Assembly (NCBI GenBank): GCA_045120955.1
Contig: JBGVFH010000087.1
Coordinates: forward strand, 1-43,863
From: JAZMZS01 sp045120955
GTDB taxonomy: Bacteria; Bacillota; Clostridia; Oscillospirales; CAG-272
DNA length: 43,863 nucleotides
Reading direction: 5' to 3'
The translations under genes were made by a program, and so were the position numbers. The notes under the pieces were generated by a model that searched no databases, had not been told where the DNA came from, and was given only the letters and a program-made list of their open reading frames with translations. Below, piece after piece: positions 31,402 to 41,000 of this stretch (position 1 is the first letter of the stretch; every line of letters begins with the position of its first letter).

Positions 31402-31705
31402 TCAGACGACAAATGATAAACTCTACGACTGTGGTAGTTGTGTAAATAAAAGCTCGCCGTTGTGCGAACTGTGTACCCAGATAACCTCACCGGGAGGTAA
31501 AGAGCGTAAGCCGAAGTACTTCATCGCTTTGGCAGAGGTGAAATCACCAATAACGCAGATAAAGTTCCCTCATGCGAGAGGGAGGGAAACAAAAAGACGG
31601 GCAATAACGATAGCGAAATACCTTTGTGACGGTTTGCCAATACCGATCAGGGTGGTAATGGAATACAATGTGCTCACCGAAAGAGAAATGAAACAGGAGG
31701 AATAG
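31394..31705 (+). CDS. Cys-containing early protein (103 aa)
   Basis: The start ATG 31394 is chosen because GGGGGAG lies 7 bases upstream; an upstream ATG at 31373 has no site. The N-terminal region has CGSC and CELC pairs spaced for zinc, then a basic region (PHARGRETKRRAITIAKYLCDG). The function is unknown. It precedes the ArpU-like regulator by 5 bases. Confidence 0.55.
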   Translation: MPNQTTNDKLYDCGSCVNKSSPLCELCTQITSPGGKERKPKYFIALAEVKSPITQIKFPHARGRETKRRAITIAKYLCDGLPIPIRVVMEYNVLTEREMKQEE

Positions 31706-31710
31706 CGACT

Positions 31711-32049
31711 GTGTCAAGGCAGAAAATGTACTTCAAGTGGGAGATCCCCACAAGTGTTGTGGATATCGTGAAAATGGTTTGCGCAGACTATGATCGCAGA
31801 GAACGTATGATTAAGTACTCGACCATTACGGGTGCTGTGCTGGAAAAATACGTGGAATTGAACGCCATCATAGACAAAGCTCTGGAAGACATCGAGATTG
31901 GCATAAGAAGAGATATGCTGGAGGACATTCAACAAGGGCGCGGTTATGAATTTTCTGCCGCATCACCGTTCCTTGCCAAAAATACATATTATCAGCGCAA
32001 AAGAAAGCTAATACACGATATCGCACGCGGACTGTCCCTTATTCCATAA
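31711..32049 (+). CDS. ArpU-like late transcription regulator
   Basis: GTG 31711 has CAGGAGG upstream. The 112-residue protein ends in a C-terminal YFxRxK-type helix-turn-helix (SPFLAKNTYYQRKRKLIHDIARGLSLIP), as in the ArpU/RinA-type phage late regulators. The remainder is helical. It is the last gene of the early operon, and its stop lies just upstream of late promoter element P2. It is therefore the natural candidate activator of P1 and P2; that link is inferred. Confidence 0.6.
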   Translation: MSRQKMYFKWEIPTSVVDIVKMVCADYDRRERMIKYSTITGAVLEKYVELNAIIDKALEDIEIGIRRDMLEDIQQGRGYEFSAASPFLAKNTYYQRKRKLIHDIARGLSLIP

Positions 32050-32056
32050 ATCTCGC

Positions 32057-32100
32057 ATAAATTGCGACTAAAAACACAATAGTCTGTGCTAATATATATA
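32057..32100 (+). promoter_or_regulatory. Late promoter element P2 (upstream of terminase genes)
   Basis: It matches P1 at 2484: ATAAATTGCGACTAAA, then TAGTCTGTG, then -10-like TAATAT (32090-32095) preceded by TG one base upstream. Spacing from the TTGCGA block to the -10 is 22 bases in both. It sits between the ArpU-like gene and the terminase small subunit. This is the only noted second copy of the element. Confidence 0.65.
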
Positions 32101-32133
32101 ACAGACAATGTGCCATATACCCTTAGAGGTTAG

Positions 32134-32178
32134 AGCCCTATTATTCCGTCATGGAGTAACAGGGCTTATTTTGTTTTT
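32134..32178 (+). terminator. Terminator-like hairpin in the leader of the late operon
   Basis: AGCCCT/AGGGCT arms continue inwards as TTATTCC/GGAGTAA with one mismatch and a wobble pair, around a short loop. The T-rich run TATTTTGTTTTT follows. It lies about 40 bases after the P2 -10 and before the small terminase ribosome site, so late transcription must read through it. Confidence 0.75.
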
Positions 32179-32195
32179 ACAAGGAGATTTACAAA

Positions 32196-32783
32196 ATGAG
32201 CCAAAAAACAGCAAAAGAAAACAACGGAAAAAAGAAAAATGTTACTCAAAAAAGAAATCCTGACGGAACATTTGCACCGGGACATAACTTTTCCGAAAAG
32301 TACAAAGACGAGTACGCGGAGGCATTGATTGAGTTCTTTAGTCAACCGCTTACCAGAATGGAGTACAAACGGAGCTATTATCAAAATGGTCAAGTCAAAG
32401 AGGAGTACCCTGTAGAGATAACAGCTGATTTTCCTACTATGGGAATGTTTGCTCGGTCAATTGGAGTTTCGGTGTCGGCACTCAAAGCATGGGCAGGAAT
32501 AACAGAAGATGGACGATATAAACACTCCCAATTCGCCTCCGCTTATGCGCGCGTGAAAGAATGGGCAGGTGGTATGATGGAGTCTGGAGCATTGACTGGT
32601 AAGCTCGATGCTAATATGGCAAAGTTCGTGCTGACAAACGACTACGGCAAGCAGGACAAGCAGGTCGTCGATACTCGCATTACTGGTATTGATGAAAAGG
32701 ACCTCGCTCTTATTGAAAAAGTAGAGGCGCGTTTAAACGCTCAAAAAAAGGAAGGTGGCAGCGGTGGCAACAAGAACGTCTGA
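32196..32783 (+). CDS. Terminase small subunit-like protein
   Basis: The 195-residue protein has a basic N-terminal tail (MSQKTAKENNGKKK), then a helical DNA-binding core (MGMFARSIGVSVSALKAWAG, YARVKEWAGGMMESGALTG) and a C-terminal region with MAKFVLTNDYGKQDK. It is directly upstream of the large subunit, overlapping it by 20 bases. It recognises the packaging site in headful or pac packaging. ATG 32196 follows AAGGAG. Confidence 0.8.
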   Translation: MSQKTAKENNGKKKNVTQKRNPDGTFAPGHNFSEKYKDEYAEALIEFFSQPLTRMEYKRSYYQNGQVKEEYPVEITADFPTMGMFARSIGVSVSALKAWAGITEDGRYKHSQFASAYARVKEWAGGMMESGALTGKLDANMAKFVLTNDYGKQDKQVVDTRITGIDEKDLALIEKVEARLNAQKKEGGSGGNKNV

Positions 32784-34302
32784 TGCCGGTGCTAATATAA
32801 CTGCTTATCTGCAACACATTCGGGAGGCTGAGTTTGAGTACTGCCGAAATGACGTGGTGTATTGGGCAAATAACTACTGCGTCATAGAGGACAAGGACTC
32901 CCCCAACATAATAGTACCATTTAAAGGATGGGAAGCGCAGAATCAGACGCTAAGAGACTTCTCTGAGTTTCGTCTTAATCTTATTCTCAAGGCGCGTCAG
33001 ATGGGTATTACTTGGATTGCACTGTATTTCTGCACTCACGATCTCATATTTAATCTCGGTCACACTGTCGTCGCACTTTCAAAGACAGAGGATGACGCAA
33101 AGGAGCTTGTACGGCGTATGAGTGTCGTGCTCGACAATATGCCTGAGCTGCTCAAGGGCGGTGATATACGCTGGGAAGCAACAAGCACCGCCATACATAT
33201 CACGGACGGCACAGGTCGTCTTACATCAACCTTTAAAGCTTTTCCTGCTTCTCCCTCTGCAGGGCGTTCGTTCACAGGAAATATCCTGCTTCTTGACGAG
33301 TGGGCGTTTCAGCAGTACGCAGAGGAAATATGGACATCGGCTTACCCGACCATCAACCGTCCCACAGGCGGTAAGGTCATCGGTCTGTCTACTATCATGA
33401 AGGGTACGCTCTTTGAGCGCTTGTGGTTGGAGGAAAACGCCTTCCACAAGATATTTCTCTCAGTCTTTTGTGATCCTCGCAGAACAAAAGAGTGGTATGA
33501 GCAGACAGCAAAGGATCTTGGTGTCAAGGTCAAGCAGGAGTATCCAAGGACGGCTGAGGAAGCGCTTTCAAACCTCGGTGGAAGCTATTTCTCGGAGTTT
33601 GACTACAACGATCACACCTGTGATCCATTTCCAATACCGTCCGATTGGACGATCTACAACACGATGGACTACGGTCTCGATATGTTTGCCCATTATAAGG
33701 TCGCTATCGATAACGAGAACATCGCATATGTGTTCCACGAGATATATGAGAGTGGTCTTATCATCTCTGATGCCGCCGCAAGGATAAAGCAGGCTGAGCT
33801 TTACGAGAGAGAGGACGGAGAGGTCGAGAGCTGGTACCCGCCAAGACTCAGACTTGCACCTCCCGATATGTGGAACGCATCACAAGAGTCGGGCAAGAGC
33901 AAAGCGCTTTTGTTTGACGAGAGCGGCATTGAATTGGTTAAGTCCAACAATGACCGCGCGGCAGGCTGGCTTGCCCTAAAGGAGCTTATGAAGCTAAGAA
34001 CAGCCCCTGACGGCTCGACATACACACGATTGAAAATATTTCGCACATGCAAGCATCTGATACGCACACTTCCGCAGATCCTCGTTGACGAGAAGAAGCC
34101 TGATGACTGCGCCAAGGAGCCTCACGAGCTTACTCACGCTCCTGACGCCCTTAGATATTTTGCAATATACTGGACGAAGCCACCGCAAGCACAGCCTCCG
34201 AAAAAGGTTAAATACCGCCCTGACCTCCTCCAAGACTACCTGAATGCGTCTTTTGAGGAGCGACAGGAAATAATCAGAAAATATGGAGAACCACTTATAT
34301 GA
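32764..34302 (+). CDS. terL: Terminase large subunit
   Basis: GTG 32764 is preferred to GTG 32755, as AAAGGAAGG fits it better. The 512-residue protein carries an N-terminal ATPase with LKARQMGIT (residues 75-83, Walker A-like), ILLLDEWAF (about 174-182, Walker B), LSTIMKG and a C-terminal nuclease (NTMDYGLDMF..., HAPDALRYFAIYW). It pumps DNA into the procapsid and cuts it. It overlaps the portal by 4 bases. Confidence 0.92.
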   Translation: MATRTSDAGANITAYLQHIREAEFEYCRNDVVYWANNYCVIEDKDSPNIIVPFKGWEAQNQTLRDFSEFRLNLILKARQMGITWIALYFCTHDLIFNLGHTVVALSKTEDDAKELVRRMSVVLDNMPELLKGGDIRWEATSTAIHITDGTGRLTSTFKAFPASPSAGRSFTGNILLLDEWAFQQYAEEIWTSAYPTINRPTGGKVIGLSTIMKGTLFERLWLEENAFHKIFLSVFCDPRRTKEWYEQTAKDLGVKVKQEYPRTAEEALSNLGGSYFSEFDYNDHTCDPFPIPSDWTIYNTMDYGLDMFAHYKVAIDNENIAYVFHEIYESGLIISDAAARIKQAELYEREDGEVESWYPPRLRLAPPDMWNASQESGKSKALLFDESGIELVKSNNDRAAGWLALKELMKLRTAPDGSTYTRLKIFRTCKHLIRTLPQILVDEKKPDDCAKEPHELTHAPDALRYFAIYWTKPPQAQPPKKVKYRPDLLQDYLNASFEERQEIIRKYGEPLI

Positions 34303-36263
34303 GAATTGATTATCAAGATAGCTCAAAGCTTGAGTTCTTTAAGGAGCTTTACGACGAAGCCCGTGCCGCTTCTGATGCCATTTACGAAAAAATGTCACAG
34401 AACTTGGCGCAGTACAAGGGCAGTGACGAGATAGACGGCTCGGTGCAGAGAGCAAAGCAAGTGCGTAATATTACTTATGAGCTTGTGGAGTCTCAGGTAA
34501 CCAGCTATATACCAAATCCGTCCGTGTCGCCAAAGATGTGGAGCGAGAAGAACGAACGCAATGCTAAGAGCGCAGAAACGCTCTTGAGAAACAAGAGAGA
34601 CGAGCTTCCGTATGAGAAGCAGAACGATATTGATGAGCGATTTAACCCTATTTACGGTGGCTCTGTGTGGCTCGTAGAATGGGATGAGTCGATCATAAGC
34701 CACAACACCGTGGGTGATATCAAGGCAACCTGTCTTGCACCGCCTCGCTTTACAGGACAGCCGAATATCTATGAGGTATCAGACATGGAGTATTGCTTTG
34801 TTGAGTTTGAGACCACCAAGGAGGATATTGTACGCAAATACGGAGTATCCCCAGAAGTAGCGGACGAGGCAGAGTCAGATGAGAACGCAGATGATAAGAC
34901 TGCAACTCTTTACGTGTGCTACTACAAGGATGATGAGGATAAAGTGTGTCAGTACGTATGGAGTGGAGACAAGGAACTGCTTCATATAGAGGACTATTAC
35001 GCAAGAAAGCGCTTCGTTTGCAAGAAGTGCGGCAAGCGTAAAGAGCTTTGTACCTGCGAAAACACCGAAGCAAGTGACTATGAGGTACAGAACGAGGAGT
35101 ATGAGGAGATTGACAGAGATATCGTTCTCTCGGATGGCTCAATTATCCCCGCTATGAGTGAGGTCATAAAGGATGGGCAGGTCGTAATGACCACGAAAAC
35201 AAGACAGGCACTTACAGAGGACGGCAGAGTTGCTATGGAAGACGTGAACGGTGTGCTTGTTCCCATTCCTATAGAGGTGCAAGTCCCTAAGACAGAGCCG
35301 ACAAGACTCCCCTTTTATAGACCGTCCGTATTCCCCATAGTGATCCGTAAGAACACCTCACAAGAGGACAGCCTGTTTGGACAGTCCGATTGCGAATTCA
35401 TCCGACCTCAGCAGCAGGGCATCAATAAGGTCGAGTCAAGGATCATGGAAAAACTTATGAGCAGTGGCGTTTATCCCATCGTGCCAAGGGACTTTGACAT
35501 GGAGCTTGACAACAGCATATTTAAGAAGGTGTTCAGAGCCTCACAGGGCGATATACAGCTCTTTGGACGTGTTGACCTTAGTGTTGATATATCCAAGGAC
35601 GTAATGGAAGCAGAGAGGCTTTATGACCAAGCCAAGCGCATCCTTGGTATCACGGATTCTTTCCAAGGTCAGCACGACAGCTCTGCTCAGTCCGGCAAAG
35701 CAAAGCAGTTGCAGATACAGCAGGCGGCAGGTCGTCTTGATTCAAAGCGACAGATGAAGAATGCGGCATACGCTGAGATGGACAAGATCATCTTTCAGTA
35801 TTACCTTGCCTATGCGGACGAGCCTCGTCCTGCAGCATTTAAGGACGCTACCGGAAGAATACAGAACAGCATATTTAATCGTTACGACTTCATTGAGCGT
35901 GACGAGTCGGGAGAGTATTACTACAATGACGAGTATCTGTTCTCCACCGATGCATCTTATGACATGGAGAGATCGAGAGAGCTTATATGGCAGGAAACAC
36001 GTCAGAACTTCCAGCAGGGCGCATACGGCAACCCCGCAAGCCTTGATACTCTGCTTATCTTTTGGCTTAACATGGAGAAGGCACACTATCCCAACGCCCG
36101 TGATAACGTAGAGCGCTTCAGAGAGCTTATAAAACAACAGCAAGAAATGGCACAGATACAGCAGAACGTCGCTGACCTTCAGCAGGAGGTGCAGAACAGA
36201 GCTGAATACGAGGGCTATTTGCTTGGCAAGATGAACGGAGGTAATGCAAATGGCACAAGATAA
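34299..36263 (+). CDS. Portal protein (P22-like) with a Cys knuckle insert
   Basis: This 654-residue protein has a helical start (FKELYDEARAASDAIYEKMSQNLAQYKGSD), a wing region with an inserted CxxC-x6-CxC (Cys 241, 244, 251, 253; CKKCGKRKELCTC), and FIRPQQQGINKVESRIMEKLM. A long C-terminal helical tail (QQQEMAQIQQNVADLQQEVQ) follows. Size and order resemble P22-type portals of short-tailed phages. The dodecameric ring would be the DNA gate. The Cys motif recurs with the same spacing in the nozzle-like protein at 6263. Confidence 0.85.
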   Translation: MRIDYQDSSKLEFFKELYDEARAASDAIYEKMSQNLAQYKGSDEIDGSVQRAKQVRNITYELVESQVTSYIPNPSVSPKMWSEKNERNAKSAETLLRNKRDELPYEKQNDIDERFNPIYGGSVWLVEWDESIISHNTVGDIKATCLAPPRFTGQPNIYEVSDMEYCFVEFETTKEDIVRKYGVSPEVADEAESDENADDKTATLYVCYYKDDEDKVCQYVWSGDKELLHIEDYYARKRFVCKKCGKRKELCTCENTEASDYEVQNEEYEEIDRDIVLSDGSIIPAMSEVIKDGQVVMTTKTRQALTEDGRVAMEDVNGVLVPIPIEVQVPKTEPTRLPFYRPSVFPIVIRKNTSQEDSLFGQSDCEFIRPQQQGINKVESRIMEKLMSSGVYPIVPRDFDMELDNSIFKKVFRASQGDIQLFGRVDLSVDISKDVMEAERLYDQAKRILGITDSFQGQHDSSAQSGKAKQLQIQQAAGRLDSKRQMKNAAYAEMDKIIFQYYLAYADEPRPAAFKDATGRIQNSIFNRYDFIERDESGEYYYNDEYLFSTDASYDMERSRELIWQETRQNFQQGAYGNPASLDTLLIFWLNMEKAHYPNARDNVERFRELIKQQQEMAQIQQNVADLQQEVQNRAEYEGYLLGKMNGGNANGTR

Positions 36264-38013
36264 AGAAAAAGAAAAGACGTATGGTGGGTATATTACAACC
36301 GCACCGTTACAGTCCGCTTGGAGTGGCACCACTGCTGTAGACAGTTATGAGGATTATCTCCGCAATAAGAATAACACCTTTTACGACCTCTACACAGAGC
36401 AGACCAAGTTCTACGATCAGCAGAATCAGAAAGCCCTACAGAGTATCAACGCACAGCATCAGCAGGCATATCAGAACGCTGATATAGAGCGTGAGAGAGG
36501 CGTGGTAGATGCAAGGTCGAGTTACGAGCAGAATAAGGCTACCTACGGCGCCAATGCCGAGGCTCTTGCACGAATGGGACTCACGGGCGGTGGATATAGC
36601 GACTACCTCAATTCAAAGGCATATGCACAGCAACGTGCCGAGACGCAGGCGGCAAATGCGCAGGCTACCGCTACCAAGAGAGAGGCTGACTACATCAAGG
36701 ATCAGTCCACGCTTGCGGCAGAGAAGGAATACTCACAGAATATGCTTGATGCGGCAACGTCTTACAGAGAGAACGTGCTCAACAATGATGCGGCAATAGG
36801 TCAGTACAGAGAGCAGAAGGCGGCAAATGAGCAAAACTACCTGCTTCAGCTGCTTGGCTTGGCTGGATCGGGAACGTATTCTGCGGAAACTATCAAGGCT
36901 CTTGCTAAAAACCTTAACCTTAATGCGTCTTACGGTGAGACGCTTAGCGGAGCGGCAAGCTATGCCGATCAGCTCAAGCGGGAAGCGGAAACTGAGAAAG
37001 AGGCTGCTACACAGAAGGGTATTTACCAAAACCTTTACACTGAGGTGCTTGGCGGTAACCTTAAAGCGGAGGCTATCGACGCTACTGCAGCTGCACTTGG
37101 TCTTACCGATACCTCTTACATCGAACAGCTCAAGGGCTTGGCTGAGAGCACCAACAAGACAGTGGAGGAAACTGAGAACAAGGCACTCATCGAGCAGTCG
37201 GGACTTAATGCGCAGACTATCTACGACGGTATGGCTGCAGGTGACGTTGATACCTACACCGATACTTACCTTGATATCGCCGTAAACAACAAACAGCTCA
37301 CCACTGACGACGTTGCACAGATCAAGCAATGGCGTGCTACGGAGAGCGTCAAATTGGTCGAGAAAGCCATCAGCGGCGGTGATGTTGCAACGGCTGACGC
37401 TTTGCTTGAGCAGTATAAGAAGAACAACTACATTGACGAGGACACCTATCAGTCGCTCAATATGGATAAGTACGTCAAGTATGTCGATACGCAGACCATA
37501 GAGAGCACCGACGATCTTGACGCCCTCAACAAGGATCTTGCGGCGGCTGTAAAGAGCGGCAAACTGACCGAGGCTGATAAGACGGCTATATATAATTACA
37601 CGATGGCAAAGAGTGCAAAAGTGTTGGAACTGAGTGGTTATAAAACTATACGAGGAGCAAACACAGACGATATTGCCTATGTGGTTATTGATGATAAAAA
37701 ATATGCCGCAAGTACCTCTGCTAAAAAGGTGGATAATGCTTTAAATGAGATACTTACAGGTTTGTCAAAACAAAACGGCGGTAACCACCGTTTAGTAGCG
37801 TTTGGTGGTAATGTATATATATATAACTACGAAAAAGGGCTTTATGGACAAAGTGGACATTGGGAAAAAGTCAATAATAAAAAGCTTGTTGAAGCATTCA
37901 AAAAAGCCGCCGAAAAGCAGGCAAACGTCACCCCTCCGACTCACACATCCAAGACCGTGTATAACGGTGGAAGCATTTACGCTAATAGTGGCATCATAAA
38001 TACACTGAACTAA
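36250..38013 (+). CDS. Ala/Gln-rich helical virion-associated protein
   Basis: ATG 36250 is preferred over 36244, as GGAGG at 36237-36241 is 8 bases upstream. The 587-residue protein is rich in Ala, Gln and Asn, with long helical segments (KALQSINAQHQQAYQNADIE, AQQRAETQAANAQATATKRE) and a smaller folded C-terminus. It sits between the portal and the polyvalent protein genes, the position of internal virion or ejection proteins of podoviruses. The role is inferred. The last third (from about 37600) appears AT-richer than the rest. Confidence 0.6.
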   Translation: MAQDKEKEKTYGGYITTAPLQSAWSGTTAVDSYEDYLRNKNNTFYDLYTEQTKFYDQQNQKALQSINAQHQQAYQNADIERERGVVDARSSYEQNKATYGANAEALARMGLTGGGYSDYLNSKAYAQQRAETQAANAQATATKREADYIKDQSTLAAEKEYSQNMLDAATSYRENVLNNDAAIGQYREQKAANEQNYLLQLLGLAGSGTYSAETIKALAKNLNLNASYGETLSGAASYADQLKREAETEKEAATQKGIYQNLYTEVLGGNLKAEAIDATAAALGLTDTSYIEQLKGLAESTNKTVEETENKALIEQSGLNAQTIYDGMAAGDVDTYTDTYLDIAVNNKQLTTDDVAQIKQWRATESVKLVEKAISGGDVATADALLEQYKKNNYIDEDTYQSLNMDKYVKYVDTQTIESTDDLDALNKDLAAAVKSGKLTEADKTAIYNYTMAKSAKVLELSGYKTIRGANTDDIAYVVIDDKKYAASTSAKKVDNALNEILTGLSKQNGGNHRLVAFGGNVYIYNYEKGLYGQSGHWEKVNNKKLVEAFKKAAEKQANVTPPTHTSKTVYNGGSIYANSGIINTLN

Positions 38014-38028
38014 ACAAAGGAGAATTTT

Positions 38029-41000
38029 ATGGCATACGTTAGCATATCAAATTTGCAAAACGTAAAGAGCCCAGCTACTCCTTCCACAACAAAGGACGCT
38101 ACCGGTTTCAATAAAGGTGGCGTCCTTGGTGGAATTGGATATGTGGGGGAAAAGGCAGCAGTAGGCTTTATGTCAAGCCTTGAGGGCATATGGGACTACT
38201 CCGCAGGTGGACTTGCAAAGCTTTTCGGCGCGGATGATTGGGCTGAGAGACAGTTTGCAAACGACTGGTTTGGAGATTGGTATAGTCACCCCGATGAATG
38301 GTATAATCCCGGCAAAGGATGGCAGACGGCTGGAGATATTGCGGGCGGTATAGGCACAAGCCTCCCTGCAATGCTTGCGGCAACGGGAGCCGTGGCTATC
38401 GCAGCGGGAACGGGTGGAACTGGTGCGCCCATATCAGCAGGTATATTGTCTGCCATAGGTGGCAGTACCGCTGCTGTAACGGCGGGACTCGGTGCAGCCG
38501 GTACTGCAACTAAGCAGGCATATCGAGAGACAGGAAAACTCACAGGTAAAGAATTTGGCTACGGCGCTCTCTCAGGTACAGTAGAGGGCGGTATGGAAGG
38601 TCTTACAAATGCTTTGAGCTTGGGTACGGGAGCTATCATTAAGAACGTTGCAAAGTCCTTTGCAAAGGAGACAGCAAAGACTGTGGCAAAGCAGAGCGTA
38701 TTTAAGACGTTGGCAGGCTCGTTTATCGGAGAGGCTTTTGAGGAGGGTATGGCTGAGATCATTGACCCTGTGCTTCAAAGGATGACCTATAACCCCGAAG
38801 CGCAGAACGCAACGCCGCAAGAGGTTGCTTATGCCGCATTTGTAGGAGGCATGAGTGGTCTCCTTATGGGCGGCGCAGGCACCGTCTATGACGCAGGCAA
38901 GAACTTCCAAAAGGGCAATGAGATAGTCGGGAAGAAACAGGATTCCGAGGTGATGGGGCTTTCTTCGCAGATCGCCGCATTTGAGAAGAAAAACCACACG
39001 GGTGACGAGACCTATGAGACCGTCGCTGAGACCTACGACAGCCTCTCTAAGAGCCTTGAAGCAACAGGTGGTGTAGTTACTACCGTTACGCAGAAAAAGC
39101 TCCTTGGTGAGCTTGAGAGGGCTAATACGGTGGCTGTGTTCAAGCCTATGATATACAGGAGCGCCGCAAATATAGTAAACAGTGCCAATATCATTGCAGA
39201 TCATCTCAACAAGTACGGATATAAGACAGCGGACGGTAAGCAGATAACCGTTACTGCTGAGCAGATACGTGCGGGTATAGATCCTAATGACGTCAGCAGC
39301 TATGCTAAGGCACTCAAGGAAAATAGTATCCTTCGTGAGCTTGCAGTGGCAGACGCTACGGGACACCTTGTAATGGATACAGCACGCTTCACCGAGGCGA
39401 CTCTTATGGGCGAGCGTCTTGCATCTCAGGCAGAGCTTAATCAATTCTTGGAGACAGCACCTATGCAAGAGAAGGATGCAGTGGCACAAGCTCTTGGCTT
39501 TGAAAATGTGGAGGCTCTTGCAAGGACAGATTATGTTACACTTAATCGGCTTATCACACGCTTTGCAGAGAACGGCGGTGTCGAGCAGTATATGGACAGA
39601 CGTGCTATGGCAAAGGCTATACAAGAGATACCCGCAGAGACCGCACGACCGATGCCAAAGGTAGTCAACCTGCGTCAGGACGGTTCTGTCAGATACTCGG
39701 ACGGGGACACAGATATAGCTATCACAAAGCAGGGTGACGCATATACTCTCTATAATTACGAGACGAACATGCTGTCAAAGAATATGACCAAGGCAGAGGT
39801 CAATAAGATACTGAGAGACTACAACACCCAAAAGGTAGATGCTGACGCTAATGCAATTGAACAAGCCAGAGCAGAGGCTGAGACTCAGCAACAGGCTGAG
39901 GCGGTTGAAGAACTTGACACCTATGCCCGTGAAAACATCTCCGACTACTCAAAGCTCAGCGCACCTAATCAGGGTATGATACGCAAGGTCCTGCGTGATG
40001 CGAGGGCAAACGGTATTACAGAGGCGGAAACGCTGACCTTTGCCCGTGTTGCCGCTCGATCTGGTATGAATATCGTATTTGACGGCGCAAAATCCGCCGT
40101 CGGTGACGCGAACATTCAGGGCAACACCATTTATATCAACCCCAACGCGCCGAAAGAACGCCTCCAGAGCCGACTTCTGCTCCACGAGGCAGGACACGCC
40201 CTGCTCCGCAGTAAAGACGGTAAAAACCTCATTGCCGAGGCTTTCAGGCACATTGCGCCCGAAAGATCGCAGGAGATCGCGCAAAGATATATCAAATTCT
40301 ACAAGAAGCAGGGTATGTCTATGGAGCAGTATATGCCTATCGTAAACGAAGAGATCACGGCGGCATATATCGAGGATGTGCTGGGCGACGCGAACGCGTG
40401 GGAGTACATTCTGGGTGAAGATCCATCTCTCTCGGAAAAGGTGTTGAGTTTCTTCCGCAAGGCGGCAAGAGATTACTCTGCCGACGAAAAACTGTCCGCA
40501 GAGGCGCGCAAACTGCTCCGTACATACAAAAAACTCTTTGCCGATCTGTCGGCGCAGAATCAGGGCAACAACGCTTTGGAACTGTCGCGGCAGGACGAGA
40601 GAAGAAAAAAAGCCGTAACGCGCACAAATGATAAAAATGCGCAGGTTACGGATAATTCGCCGCGCATTACCTCTGGTATGAGCGACGACGAAAGATACGA
40701 AGTTTTGAAGGATAAGGATATTACGATCTCTGCCAAAACCGACCGAACAAAACTTGAAAGCGTTATGTCGAAACTGGATATTATAGAGAGCGATCTTGAT
40801 CTCTCCAAGTACGGCGATAAAAAACGCTTATTCAAAAAACTGGGAGAAGAATTTGGAGTATTCAGACAGTATAACAACCCTGATACCAGCGTTAAATTCT
40901 CGTTCTCAAAAGGAGGAATGGCTGAAAGCGTGAGCAAACAGCGCAAGGGATATATGCGCCTTGCAAAGTTGCTTACCTGCATTGATGGCGTTATCGAAAA

